The notes beneath the pieces are model-generated. The model made no database searches. It was not told where the DNA came from and saw nothing but the letters and a program-made list of their open reading frames with translations. Shown here piece after piece: positions 22,526-35,314 of a DNA stretch of 64,000 nt. The position numbers were made by a program, and so were the translations under genes. Position 1 is the first letter of the stretch. Each line of letters starts with the position of its first letter. The stretch spans positions 10,643,672-10,707,671 of the forward strand of contig NC_045144.1 in assembly GCF_008831285.2 (NCBI RefSeq). The letters run 5' to 3'. Source of the stretch: Nymphaea colorata (lineage: Eukaryota > Streptophyta > Magnoliopsida > Nymphaeales > Nymphaeaceae).

Positions 22526-25500
22526 ATGTGGCGAGGAAATTATGGTGTGAATGTACAGGGAGGAGGAGTCGCCGGAAGAGATTGTCCCTCGCCGACGCAG
22601 CAGCCGCAGCAGCTGGTAGCAGTGGCTGTTGACAACGACAAAAACAGCCAGCAAGCACTCAAATGGGCAGCAGACCACCTCGTGGCTAAGGGACAGCTCT
22701 TCCTCCTCCTCCATGTCCGTAAGAAGATCACCACCATTGCTACGCCAAGTAAGATAGCAAGGCTTCTCTCTCTCTCTCTCGCTCGCTCTCTCTCTCTCTC
22801 TCACTCTCTAAGCTTTCTTCCTGTAAGGCTGTAACCATGCATGATCAAGCATTGAAATGTGAGGACAGGCTGTTGGGGTCTTGTCTTTTTTGCTCGGCAT
22901 TGAAATTAATATGAATTCATTGCGTTTCTGGAGATTGTTGTTTTGAAACATGGTGACATAAACTATGTTTTCTTTTAAAGAACTCGTTCATTCTACACGA
23001 TAAAAAATAAATCGGCCGAAAAAAAATTGCAAAAGACCTGTTTTTGAAAAAAAAAAAAACCCAAAATAATGTGATTAAAACGTTTTTTATATTTTTCGCA
23101 TTTTATTACCATATTTTTATTGTTGCATTTTACTTTTAGGATTCTTTAATGTTTTTTAAAATTTACTGAGATTTTTCTTAAAAAAAATAACTAACCGACT
23201 GTATTATACCGAAACAAACCTTGCCGTCACACTTGTTTTCATTTACAACTTCTGTTTCCTATTTGGTGTTTTGCAGGTGGTCACGATGTGCCTATCACAG
23301 ACGTGGACGAGGAAATTGCCTCTGCTTTTTACAGCAAGGCTGATGCCCAGCTCGAGCAGATGCTTCTCCCTTTCAGATTCTTTTGTAGCAGAAGAGGGGT
23401 ATGTATTTACTCCACCAAATCAAACAAGTGATCTTTGTAACATACATATGGCCATGCATGGTTGTGTTGTAGCAATCCCACGCGTATCCATGACATCATG
23501 GATTTACCTTTAACCTTAAATTGAATTATTTGTTATTATTTCTATCATCATTAACCCATTATTTTTATCTAGTTTCCTTACCATCTTCTTACCAGTTTTT
23601 CATTTCTAAATTTTAAGATCCTTTTCGTTTTTCGAATATTTGCCGATATTATCTTGAGACACAATTTTGTCAGAAAATACCCGATAAAAATCTCCTCGTT
23701 AAAAACCCAAAAATGATATTTGTGGCTATGGTTATTAAACACACGCTCCAATGAAATGCTTTGAGGCAGAAAAGCGCCTGATTCCTTGGTCCAATTGTCT
23801 CTAGCTCCCAAAGCATTTACCCATGCTTTTAGCCTGAAAAAGATGGGGACCTAAATACTTTTGGAAGACTATAACTGATAGTAGTTCATATGGGCGTGCG
23901 TCGTCCGAAAATGTAAGAACAAATAAAAATCGTGAAAATTAATTTCTTGCTTAATTTTACTGTTATTAGTGAGAAGGATAAGTTCCTTCATTTTACAACT
24001 CCTTAGATCTGATTTGCAGTTAGGCTTTCATAATTTCCGTTTATCACATGAACTGGACATTCTGATCCATAAGCGTAGTTGAATTTGGGGAAAGGGGAAA
24101 AATAGTCAAACACGATGAATGAAGTAAGGAACACCTTCTAAATAAGTATTCTCGTGAAGTGTGAAAGCTATACTTGCAGATCGTTATGGCCATCGAGTGT
24201 TCACTAAAGGAATACTCAGATGAACTGCATTAATTAAGAAGTTTCAGAATATTGTTACGTACTGAGATTCTTATGCAATGTAAACTGCGGTCTTCTTTAT
24301 AGATTTCCTCTTTGAACAATTGACATTCGCATTAAAGGATTTTACTTCATTAAATGGAAGTTATTATGGGATCTTTGGCAATATTTTGTTACGAAAATTA
24401 ATGAAATAATGAATGTTTAAGAGTCTAATTTGGTTCAAGTTTATCATCAGCTAGATCGGTAATTGTCATTCATTCATCCTTTTTGCGATTCCGTTGGCTC
24501 TCTTTTTCAGTCATGCCTTTGTTGGTATTGCAGTTGCTGTGCAAGGAAGTGATTCTTGAAGACACGGATATCTCAAAAGCCATCGTAGACTATGCCTTCC
24601 ATGGTTATATTGATAAACTTGTTCTTGGAGTTTCATCAAGATCGCTGTTCAGGTATACTTGGCCATGAGATGCTTTCAGGTGGCATTTGTTACCCTAGGT
24701 TTAAGTAACTTGGGATTTGGAAACCGTGAACTTAAGTCAGATCTCCCTCTTCCAAATTTAAATGTGACATTGTCTCAATGCAAAGAAGTAAAATAAAGAT
24801 CTTAAGATCCTTTGTTTGATGAACCATGAATTTTACCATAAATCTTTTACCACACCAGATCTACGTCAGATCTATAGGTAACCAAGACACCCCCTTAGTG
24901 ATTTTGTAACCTTTTTTTTTTTTTTTTTTTTTGGTTGCCCTTGCAGTTCTATGGCATGCTGATGGGCACCAGGGGTGGAGGTAATGAGGGGCAGGCAGGG
25001 GCCATATGTGCCACCACCACACCCCCAACACCCTCCCTCTCCAACCAAAAAATTTGAAAAAATTATATTTGTGCTTATGTTAAAGTTTTGAAACTATAGT
25101 TCAACCCCTGCAACCAAAAATTTCTAGCTCCGACCTTCGTGGGCAATATTAGTTCTTACAAATGAACTTCTCAGTTTGTCCCAACACGTACTTTCATTGC
25201 CGCTAAAGGGTTGTCCTGGATCAAAGCTTCATCTACATCTTGAACAAATTAATTAAACTGACTTTAGGTTTTTGGTCGGCTGAAAAAGACCTATAAATTT
25301 AAATCTTCAGGGACTCCTATTGGAACTTTTTTCCATTCCTAAGACAAACTGTCACGTGTTTGATGTGGAGAACTTCCAACAATATTTCCTTTAACGACCA
25401 TATTCATGTTGTATAACTTACCATATAATCAAATTTAAACTCTCTGAAGTAGGAGTTTCATGTTATGCATGCAGGCCATTTAGGCAAACTGATGTGCCAA

Positions 25501-26269
25501 CAGCAGTTTCAAGGGCAGCACCAGACTTCTGCACCATTTATGTTATTGCAAAAGGGAAGGTCTCAACGGTTCGGCCCGCTCCTCATCCAATTAGACATCC
25601 AGTTAATCGGGCACTCAGCATCAACCTAGAAGCAGAAAACTACGTCCTACCTTCTCCTAAGAGTCAGCCATTTCACATTCCTGCTGATGGTAATTAATCA
25701 AGTCGTTTGGCAATGAGAATAATAACATACTGTTGTTCCATGTATCTTTCCCAAAGTTTAGAACGGGTTCATGAAACAGTGGGGTAAAGTTCTCCCCAAA
25801 TCTGCCCAAATCTTTAAAGGCAAATGCATGGAAAAGTATGCTACTATTCCTGCTGCTAAACAGCCCATAAGAAAATTATATTGTGGTGAGAGTACTCATT
25901 GCAGGATGCATCTATTCAATGCCAATTGAAGCCCTACTGATCTGGGTTTATTTGAAATGCAGGTCTGGATCTTGAGCTTGTCAGACGCCACAAACTACAA
26001 GCTGAGTAAGTCGCATAGCTTCTTTTTCTGTCTTGCCATGAGCAGTGTCAGGTGAACGAAGTATTGTATAACAGGGTTATCTGTATGGATAGAACATAAT
26101 ATCTCATGAAAAATATCAGCTCAAAATCTGAAACATGAAGAAGATTCGATGATAAATCTCGCAAGAAATAAGATTTGTATATCATGAATAAATCTGGGTA
26201 ATGCATGCAAAGTTAATTATAAGTCACTTCTGCAAAGTGCTACTGTAATTATATATAGATTTGTGTGTG

Positions 26270-26322
<53 letters not shown>

Positions 26323-29282
26323 AGAGAGAAATTGGCAAAAACCAGACAGGGGATAAAATCTGGCCCTTTAACTTTTTGTTAAAAAATTATTTTTAATCAA
26401 ATAAACATCCTAATATATTTATAAAAACTATTTTTTGATATAAAACATGCTTTGAATTATGTTGTTCTTCTGAAAAATGTAGATTTTTCTATTATCAAAA
26501 TGTTGATGCTACTAGAGCTATTCATTTTTCCTTATTATCAAGGGACTGTTCAAACCTGAAAAATGATAAACTTCATATATATTTTGCATCAACAAATCCT
26601 TAAGTTCATATTGATAAAAAAAACATTTTAAATATTATAATTAAAGGGGATCTGGTTTTTGTCCCTATCATATTGGTCTAGTTTTTATCAATCACTCGTG
26701 TGTGTGTATAGTTTGACGATGATGTATATACTTTATTAATCAATGCCAACCTTCCTTTTTCTTCTTTCAGTCATGCAGCCCCAGATAATATTGCAAGATG
26801 CAATCCCAGGCTTGAAAGGGTATCTGGTTCACATAAACCGATTTTGAATTATGACCAGTTGCAGGGGAGCAACATTAATTTCGGGACTGGTATATCACCG
26901 CGGAGCCGTGGAAATGCATATCTTGAAAGGCAGCCAACTAATGTCCATTATCATCCCTTGCATGCTAATAGGCTCAATCCTCAACCCAGCTGCTTGAGGG
27001 AGGATTCCTGCAGTACTCAGTCGTCATCCCTCAGAAGCTTTGATATTGGGAGAGATATTGAAGGGCCTAATTACTGGAGAAATAATTCATCAAATGATTA
27101 TGGAGGCGGTGCTCTTGGGAACTCCGCTGCTTCTTCACCAGGCAGTGGTGGATATGATTGGCGAAACAACTCGTTACGCTCACAAGAAAGCGATGCATAT
27201 GGTTTCTCCAAGAACAGCTTATTGGTGTCGAGTGAGGCTCCTGGTGATAATTGGTCTAAGAACTCATTGGTTTCGGATGGAAGTACCGAATTCACCAGAA
27301 GTTCAATGGTCTCGAATGAGAGCTCAACGGAGAGTTGGTCCAAAGAGTCAATGGTAATAGAACTTGCCGCAGATCTTAGAATTGCTGTGCAACCCTTCGT
27401 TGGATGCTTTATCATGCACACACATGGTTGCACATGCACGTACAAACGTTACAATGCTGGCATTTATTTGTTTTCATCGAAGGCTTATTGTAGTTTTCAA
27501 AACTTTCATAAAGGCTAGATTAATTTTTTTGAATATATTACATGTAAAATTTGATTTTTTTTTTTTTTTTAATGTAGCTCAGAAGAGGGCGAGGACGCAT
27601 GGCCCCTGCTGGCCCCTTTGCTTTACTCTGCTACTATTAATTTCTAGACATTTGGAAATTAGACATTGATGCATGCACCATCCTAGTGCGTGCAATACAT
27701 ATACGCTAATGGTATTTTGGGATATTTAATCTATTTCTGAAAAAGAAATAGACATGTTAGAAATACCAACTTTTCCAATTTTCATCTTTTACCTTTCTAG
27801 GATGTATTTTCTTTCATCAAACCAAGGGCACTTTGGTCACTTTACAATTCAGTGTGAAAAACATGTCTAATTACTTTAACCTTGTGGCAAATTAGAGGAT
27901 GCACACCTATATGCATTAAAGCTAGCGGACCCGTTTAGCCACAAGCAAATAGTTTGTTCGAAACATTAGTGCAGGTGTTGAGGGTATGAAATTACTAAAA
28001 CACCTTTCATGAGAAGAAGATGGAAACCCCATCAAAAGGGAAAAAAAAATGAGAGCAATGAGCTCATGCAGTCCAGATTGAGTTGCGTGCACAGTGGTGT
28101 GCACGCAACAAGTATACACCAAAAGGGAGATGGAGTATTTTTGAAATTCTTATAAAGTAGTGGGTATTTTAGGCTTCTTCTGTTTTCACAATCATTTTTT
28201 ACCCCTTTCAAAAGTTTCTTTTTTGTATTTAGTATTTTTGTCATTGCATACCCCTGTGCACAAAAAAAAATCATGGATGTGCACATAACCAAGTTTGCAT
28301 GCGGGTCCAACACAAAGTTGGTGTTCAGGCACGAACAGCCACATCACCCCTCCATTTGGCCTGGTATACAAAGCCTGTAACTCTCTGTTTGGTAAAGTGT
28401 TCTTCACAACATCAATTGTATCAAACCAATGCTTTTTATAAAAGTTGTTGCAGAATCTCTCTTTTGTTTTCTTGTTAAGAATTGCATATAGTCTAGAGAA
28501 ATGCCAATTTCGTTTCCATATTACCGATACTGCGTGAAGTATAACACGTTCTTGTGGAATATCAAAAACTCCTTTCAGCAAGATGATGTTGAGACCGAGA
28601 TGCAAAGGCTGAGACTGGAAATACAGCAGAGAATGGACATGTACAACAGTGTTTGCAAAGAAGCTATATCTGCAAGACAAAAGGTTATGCCTGTGAAAAA
28701 CTTGAGATCAATCAATTAAATCCTGCTTTTAACCCTATGTTCCACTGTAATTCTTGCATGGTGTAGCTTTTACAGAGCTGACATATTAGGTAAGCTTTGT
28801 GTAACAGGCAAAAGATCTACGCTCATGTAAGGGGAAGGAAGAAAGCATGATTGATGATGCAAAAATGGTTGAAGAGGCAGCTATTGAAATCGTGAAGAAG
28901 GAGAAGCAAAGATGCCGAGTGACGCTTGAAGATGCAGGGGTTGCAAAAAAGGCAGTAGATGCAGACGATGGCAAGAGGCAAGATACAGAAAGAAAGGTGA
29001 TGAAGAAGGGAGCTGATCAGCGGAAGAAGTCATGGGATCAAAACATTCTTGATCTTGCTTACAGAAGGTACAGAATAGAAGAGCTAGAGAAGGCTACTGA
29101 GAATTTCTCCGTGTCCCTTAAAATTGGAGAAGGAGGTTATGGGCCCGTCTTTAGGGCGATGCTAGACCACACTTGGGTGGCTATCAAGGCTTTGAGACCA
29201 GATGCATCACAAGGGAAACAACAGTTTCAGAAGGAGGTCAGTTTCAAAATTTGTACAGCAAACATATATGCCTTCATACTTT

Positions 29283-29324
<42 letters not shown>

Positions 29325-30136
29325 ATTCAAATTGATAAATATCGGCAGATTGAGATCTTAAGCCGCATCAGACATCCAAACATGGTCCTCCTCCTTGGTG
29401 CCTGCCCAGAATATGGTTGCCTGGTCTATGAGTACATGGCCAATGGCAGCCTTGAAGACTGCCTTTTCAAGAAAAACGACAACCCACCTCTAACCTGGCA
29501 GCAGCGGTTCAAAATCGCTGCAGAAATCGCTACTGGCCTCCTCTTCTTGCACCAGACAAAGCCTGAACCTCTTGTCCATAGAGACCTGAAGCCGGCCAAC
29601 ATACTTCTCGACCACAATTTCGTCGGCAAGATTAGTGATGTTGGGCTAGCACGGCTAGTTCCACCCTCTGTTGCTGATGATGTAACTCAATACCGGATGA
29701 CCGCAGCAGCAGGCACATTCTGTTACATAGATCCTGAGTACCAGAAGACAGGCATGGTGGGGATCAAGTCTGATGTTTATGCACTTGGTATCATATTGCT
29801 GCAACTCATAACAGCAAGGCCACCAATGGGGCTTGCTCATAACGTTGAGTGGGCAATAGAGAAAGGCATGTTTGCAGAAATGTTGGACCCTGCTGTTCCA
29901 GACTGGCCCATGGAGGAAACCATGTCCTTTGCAAAGATGGCACTGAAGTGTGCCGAGCTGAGGAGGAAGGACAGGCCAGATTTGGGGACGGTGGTACTGC
30001 CGGAGTTGAATCAGCTGAGGGACCTGGGAAATAGATGCTCACAGCTAATGGAGCCAGGAAGCCAATTCCGCCAGTCACGTTCACCTAGTTTCCAGGTACT
30101 TTAGCATTTGCCAATTAATTATCTATATACACCCTC

Positions 30137-30168
<32 letters not shown>

Positions 30169-30275
30169 TACGCACATGCATATATCTACATGTATAATTC
30201 CCTAAATTATATCAACTACTTAATAATGTGAATTGTATGAAGCAGCTTTCAACATTGGATGATGGTGATACCTAG
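22526..30275 (+). CDS. USP-domain receptor-like cytoplasmic kinase (RLCK IX type, no U-box)
   Basis: Ser/Thr protein kinase with an N-terminal universal stress protein (USP) domain; signalling role inferred from the family, substrate unknown. Proposed exons: 22526-22748, 23277-23398, 24534-24652, 25475-25689, 25963-26005, 26771-27353, 28579-28683, 28808-29236, 29349-30095, 30246-30275 (2616 nt, 871 residues). All introns are GT-AG and all joints keep frame. Exons 1-4 encode the USP domain (VAVAVDNDKNSQQALKWA; EDTDISKAIVDYA; a PDFCTIYVIAKGK end). Exon 6 is a Ser/Asn-rich linker with repeated WSKNS-like units. Exons 7-8 form a long coiled coil. The kinase domain starts in exon 8 (IGEGGYGPVF, then VAIK) and ends in exon 9 with HRDLKPAN, DVG in place of DFG (usual in this family) and GTFCYIDPEY. 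No U-box follows. If intron 9 is retained, the stop is at 30102-30104, giving 864 residues. Confidence 0.88.
22764..22809. repeat. CT microsatellite in kinase intron 1
   Basis: CTCTCT tract with a few GCTC and CACTC interruptions, just after the first splice donor. Other CT tracts in this gene lie in intron 8 (29285-29321) and intron 9 (about 30137-30162). Confidence 0.9.
24955..25145. repeat. Dispersed repeat fragment in kinase intron 3
   Basis: A G-rich GGGGTGGAGG-type start is followed by a block around GTTTTGAAACTATAGTTCAACC. The latter recurs at about 37995-38025 inside the pectinesterase intron. This suggests copies of one dispersed element, type unknown. Confidence 0.5.
26278..26319. 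repeat. TA microsatellite in kinase intron 5
   Basis: About 40 bases of TA preceded by a short TG tract. Confidence 0.9.
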
Positions 30276-30279
30276 TTAC

Positions 30280-31810
30280 TTAAAAAATGGTGTCTTCCAC
30301 ATTGTGAAGGTACTTCGCCTTCTTATAAATGGATGTCGACCTCTTGTCATTTTCTTTTATATGTTACAGAGCATGTCCATGACACTACTCCCTCTATTCA
30401 ACTAAGTAGGATCTCCACATATATATAAGTGGGCATCCTCAACAACAAGCTTTCAAACACTTAGCTGGTTTTGTTACCACTCAAGATCTTATTCAAGATT
30501 TTTCCACTTGAAGTCTTGTGTGGAAATTAATACTTGAAAGAGAAAGTACTTTAACCAAGTTTTATACTTCTCAATTGGCTTTCCAACATTTGGAAATCAA
30601 ACATTCTGGAGAAGAAACTTTTTACATTTTACCTCGTGATGTTCATATAAAGCATAGTGAATTAGTAGAAAGGACGAACATAAAGCTGGTTGATGTTAAC
30701 AAATCAGCAGACTCTAAAACTCATGTTTGTTTATATTCGACAGATAAAGGTGGTTCTCATGCTCTATTTATCTTGTTGTGCAATAATTTTTTCTTCAGCT
30801 CCAACATTTACCGATTCTGCAAAATCAGTCTCAATATTTACCATATTATACATATAATTGCCTTTTGATGAGTGAAATCAATTTTTTTTTCAAGTTCTTG
30901 TATGGCACATAGGAATGCCTCACAGTTTGAAAACCATTGCAGGAAGTTATCACAATGGAAAATCTGCCGCACGCAATCAGCCAAGCAGAATATTAGTGGT
31001 AGCAATGGCATTGCTTCTTCAAGACAGACCCAAATATTCCAAGTTCAAACCCAAAGTTTGTAATTACAAAATTATCCTTGTTGTACTAACTTGCTTGTAC
31101 TATCCTAGACCGATGAACTCTTCGGCTTGCATATGCATAGATGTTATTCAACAGATAATTTGCATTGCCTTTGTTCATGTGATAATGAAATGACACACTA
31201 AATTTGTAGTATACAGGACAAGCACAATAGCATTTTCTCATTAAAAATTTTGAATTTTCATTTGTCATATTGTTGAAGAGTTTCTAGGAATTGGGAATAG
31301 CTGCTAGCACTAATAATTCATGTTTCCATACATTCTAGTGTGTACTCAAGGATATATATGCTTTGGATAAGAGTCCATCCCTGTGTTATCCTCCCTTGCT
31401 TGGAGAACTGCCACTTTTGACCAATTTAAGAACATTATAGTAGACAATTAGATCAAAATGGATAAGGAAATGTGCTTATATAAAAGAGCTTAATATAGAT
31501 ACTACTTGTACAAGATATATATACTAAGAGATAGATGACTTCTGGAAGCCACCACTAGAAAGAAAGGAAGTAGCAAGGAGGAGGGAGCAGTGTCACTTAC
31601 CAATCCCAATACTTGGCAAAGAATGACATTCGGCAGGTTTAACCCTCTATGGCTCAACATATCCAGCATAACGAAACCTTCATAGCTTGATAGTGTTCCT
31701 CACAACTGCAACAAAAATTATTCCTGGTCGCATACAATTATGAACAAATCTAAAATACATTAACCATTTACGTAGGTGATTGCAGATCATGAAATACAAA
31801 CGTTATATTA
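30280..31810. other. Intergenic DNA downstream of the kinase gene
   Basis: I see no U-box or other known domain. An open plus-strand block at 30518-30868 has ordinary composition, but I recognise no family. It could be a decayed gene or transposon fragment. Confidence 0.4.
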
Positions 31811-31820
31811 GAACCAATGT

Positions 31821-31990
31821 TGTACGATGCGTACGATACAGGGCCGATACATACGATACGATATGTATCTTTTACAAAATACGATACGATACACGCCCCG
31901 TATCGTATGATACGAGCCGATTTCAAAAAATGGGGGCTGGAACCCCCCTTTTCGAGTTTTTTTATAAAAACCCGGCCCTTTTTCATTTTT
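31821..31990. repeat. TACGATACG-rich palindromic repeat
   Basis: The 31821-31916 segment is built from repeated CGATACGATAC and its complement around GCCCCGTATCG, so much of it is self-complementary. A GGGGGCTGGAACCCCCC hairpin follows at about 31931-31948. Such pentamer-type sequences occur in non-autonomous plant repeats, but I cannot name the family. Confidence 0.7.
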
Positions 31991-32129
31991 AACCTAGAGA
32001 TTGTGCTGCCATGAAGGGAAATTATCGATTTTCATCGTTAAATCATTGATTTTCAAAATGAAATCATCGATTAAACTATGTATTTGTGCGTGGGTGGCTG
32101 ATTCTTGTTGGGAGAAAAGAGGTTTTTTT

Positions 32130-32205
32130 AAATCGTGAAAATGAAAATGAAGAAGAAGATGGAGATGAAGATGAGAATGAATATGATGAAGATTATGAAT
32201 AAGAG
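32130..32205 (+). other. Purine-rich tract encoding an acidic tail
   Basis: The plus strand encodes about 21 Glu, Asp and Asn residues in one frame, ending in TAA near 32202. Acidic C-terminal tails occur in hAT transposases and other plant proteins. No upstream domain is visible, so this is at most a terminal fragment. Confidence 0.25.
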
Positions 32206-32447
32206 TCAAGAGTGCTTTCATTTTATACCTATTGACATTGAACATTTTCACAATTTCATTATCATCTTGTGATGTAATACATAACGTCTAAAACTTGTTT
32301 TATGGACCTTATGACTTATAAATCTATGTGTTTTTTTATTAAGAACATATTATTCTTGTTTTTTACTGATTTTTTATTAATTTTTTCCTTTTTTTATTTA
32401 TTAAAAAAAACTTTTACGTGTCCACACCATATGGTGATGCGGTTATA

Positions 32448-32585
32448 GTGTCAACTTGTGCACAAGAATAAACAGTGCACAATCATTCGTATAAAAAAAG
32501 ACTTTGAGAAGTCATAGTGTCAACTTATGCACAAGAATAAACAGTGCACAATTATTCATATAAACAAAAAGACTTTGAGAAAAAT
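32448..32585. repeat. 69-bp tandem duplication
   Basis: The unit starting GTGTCAACTT at 32448 is repeated from 32517 with a few changes; both copies contain AATAAACAGTGCACAA and end in GACTTTGAGAA. Confidence 0.9.
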
Positions 32586-32589
32586 TAAT

Positions 32590-33990
32590 GGCACTGGTTT
32601 GACGAACATATGCATGACAAAAAGACGTTTGAGCTAAAAAATTGTTAAAAGAACTGAAGTACTAAAAAATTAAACACAACTTACTGGGCTTGAAAAATGC
32701 CACACACAACCTTTTCATGGAGAAAAGAAGAAAATCCAATAACATGGTCCATGAATGCATCACTAGTATGAAAGATGCTTAGGGTGATAAATACAACATA
32801 GTATTACTAAAAACTAGAATACTTTGAAATTGCAATCTTTTAAAGATAAAAAAAAACAAAAATAAATGAATAAGTAGTTGAAGAAGTGGAAACAAGGGTC
32901 TTCATAAGACATTGAAGCAATATCATTCATCCACCACAAATGGGTTCAATAGCATCTCCGTAATCCCTATAGAGCAACATTTTAAGCACTTGTCTACATT
33001 AACAAAGTTGATCTTCCATCATTGAAGATGTAGATGGAAAATCGATCAATTTTACTCCTCAAAATAATTTGCAAACCATGATCTGAATTAATCAAGAAGG
33101 AATTTTGTTTGTGATTAAAAATTTGAACACCTTACCTCTTAGTTGAAGGCACAAAAAAATAATATGGCAAATGATAAATCCAAACTCCAAAAAATTACAA
33201 AAATGTCATTACCTCACAATAGGAATGGCGATAGAAGTTGTAACAAAAAATTGGATTTTTTATATGACATTTTAAAAACTAATAACTGTTTCTTTTGAGG
33301 CAAACCTGCTTGAATCTATGGCAGCATTTGTTAATGCCACATTTAATATAAACACTTCGATATCAAATTGACAGGCATATAAGTTGGCTGTTTCTAAAAG
33401 TAAGTAGCTGCTAAATCGTACTAATGAAGCATAATATGACAGTTTAACCATAAAAAAATTACTATGTATCTAACTGAAACCAAAGAGAAAAACTAAATAT
33501 TGTTGCATTTACATACATTAGAATTTCAATAAAAATGTTTGTCAACAATCAGATGAGAAAATGTGAACTAACAATATGAAAATTCTAAATATGATAGGAA
33601 AACCCCTCTAGTTGTTGTAATCTATGAACCAACCAAAATAGAAATATGGGAAAATGAGAAGATCAGCTTGACGATGCAACTAAATTCATTCATGATCATA
33701 TACATTTTCACGAAGATGTCGAGAAAAACCAAAACGTAGATGTTATGAAGAGCCAAAAAAAACTTCAAACTCATCGTGATGAAGTTTGTTAACCAGAAGC
33801 AATTAACTCTTATGTAAAGTGAAAAACAAAAAACAATGAATGAAAATACATAAACAATTTGTGCAAGCAAAAGAAAAGAAAAATTAATGGGACAAAACCC
33901 TAGACTGGCATTATCTTCACAACAACTCATCATAAAAAAACGATGAAAAACAGGTTGGTTAGCTAAACCCATATTGTCTACACCTGGTCT
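32590..33990. other. Gene-free intergenic DNA
   Basis: AT-rich. The minus-strand frame 33622-34005 is rich in Phe, Ile and Val codons and has no recognisable domain. I see nothing else. Confidence 0.5.
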
Positions 33991-33999
33991 TTTGCATAA

Positions 34000-34470
34000 T
34001 TGCAAAGGCGTCAGACAAAATGCTCAGCTACAAAGCCCAACACTAACACCCAAGCCCTGGCCCTCAATCCAATGATGACACCCAAGCATGTGTATCGGAG
34101 GGCTGCCTCAAGCCCTCAATCCGACACTGACCTCCTCCCTACAAGTCCTTTCCTGACTCAAACCCTCGCTGATACACCATGGCCAAGACGGGTCTACTCA
34201 AGAGACCACAAAATCCTAGAACCAATTCAAACCACCTCTTGAGTCCTCAAACTCGTCACGTCTGATTCGCCTATGCCTGTACCTGTGACTAACTCTGTTA
34301 AGACCTCACCCACGTTCATAGACCCCCAAATCAAGCCTGCATCACCATCACCTGATGATCAAGTATCTATCATGACATATTTTCGAGCCTGAATCTGACC
34401 TTATTGTTGACCTAAACTCACCCAGTCCACCTTCGCCTATACCTGACCCAACTCGCACCGGCCGTCTGTA
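34000..34470 (+). mobile_element. Possible Ty1/copia polyprotein fragment
   Basis: The plus-strand frame is rich in Pro, Ser and Thr with an RRVYSR motif, continuing past a stop with more Pro/Ser-rich sequence and an ending like DPTRTGR. Copia elements have such a linker, with a VYSRR-type motif, between integrase and reverse transcriptase. No catalytic domain or LTR is visible, so the call is weak. Confidence 0.35.
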
Positions 34471-34479
34471 ATTCATCCT

Positions 34480-35310
34480 TTTTTGTTGTGTATGCTCTGC
34501 TGGTAGAGATTCTAGGCGGCCTTGTATTGATGGGGATCTGCTTGGTAATGCCTCTATTTAAGAGCCTATATTTGTGAATGGGGGCCTTGTAATTGTATCG
34601 AGATGGGAAGGATTTTGGTTTTAGTTTATTTGGTAAATTGGTTCTGGATATGAATTTAAGTTCACATATATTTGGTTTGGCTTTGGATGTAGGTTGGAGT
34701 ATGGGTACGGATTTCGGTAGTGGTTTTAGGATTAGATTTGAATTTTGATTAAATAATGGATTTGGATATTCTGGGAATAGATTTTGGTTTCGGTATTGAT
34801 TTGAATAGTTTTGAATTTGTGCACTGCTCCTTCAAATCTCTGCACATGCACTATCGCTTATTGTCATCTTGTTGATCAATTGGTCGCATCTTTGCTCGCA
34901 GTCAAAGGAAAAGTAACAAGAACAATGTGGGCAAGCTTTATTTGCATACTGAAGAGTAAAAATAAATCCACTCCCATCTTCACTGAAATTAGGTTACATT
35001 TGTCGAATTTACTTTCAGCTTACAGTAACAAAACAACTTCTGAAGGGAAAATATCACAAGAAAGCCACACCTAGAGACTTCATATCCTAAGCCTTAATGT
35101 TCTTGCATCCATTATTTGATTAAGGCTCTTCTCCGGCCGGCAGCCAGCCATGGTCCTTCGCGTGAGTTTATTATAAATTGCCAACTTTAATTTGATCCGA
35201 CTCAGAACCCATTAACCGATGATACATATATATAATCTATAATATGTATATATAAAGAGAACATGTACTGAAGCAACGTATCCATCCGGGGGATCTTTTT
35301 TTGCTTATTA
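34480..35310. other. Intergenic DNA between the copia-like fragment and the pectinesterase 3' end
   Basis: A GT-rich stretch at 34560-34800 has simple GGATTTGGTTTTGG-like composition. No coding frame is recognised. The 3' untranslated region of the pectinesterase gene should lie in the right part. Confidence 0.4.
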
Positions 35311-35314
35311 AGTA

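Noticed and set aside
22280-22804. 174-codon minus-strand frame
   Set aside because: It overlaps the kinase first exon on the other strand and its N-terminus is encoded by the complement of the CT repeat.
27040-27445. Alternative frames on both strands inside kinase exon 6
   Set aside because: Shadows of the real exon, which joins in frame to its neighbours at consensus splice sites.
30300-31500. U-box domain downstream of the kinase
   Set aside because: I looked for the CPI-x-x-x-x-M-x-DPV-type U-box core in plus-strand frames and found none, so the gene is assigned to the form without a U-box.
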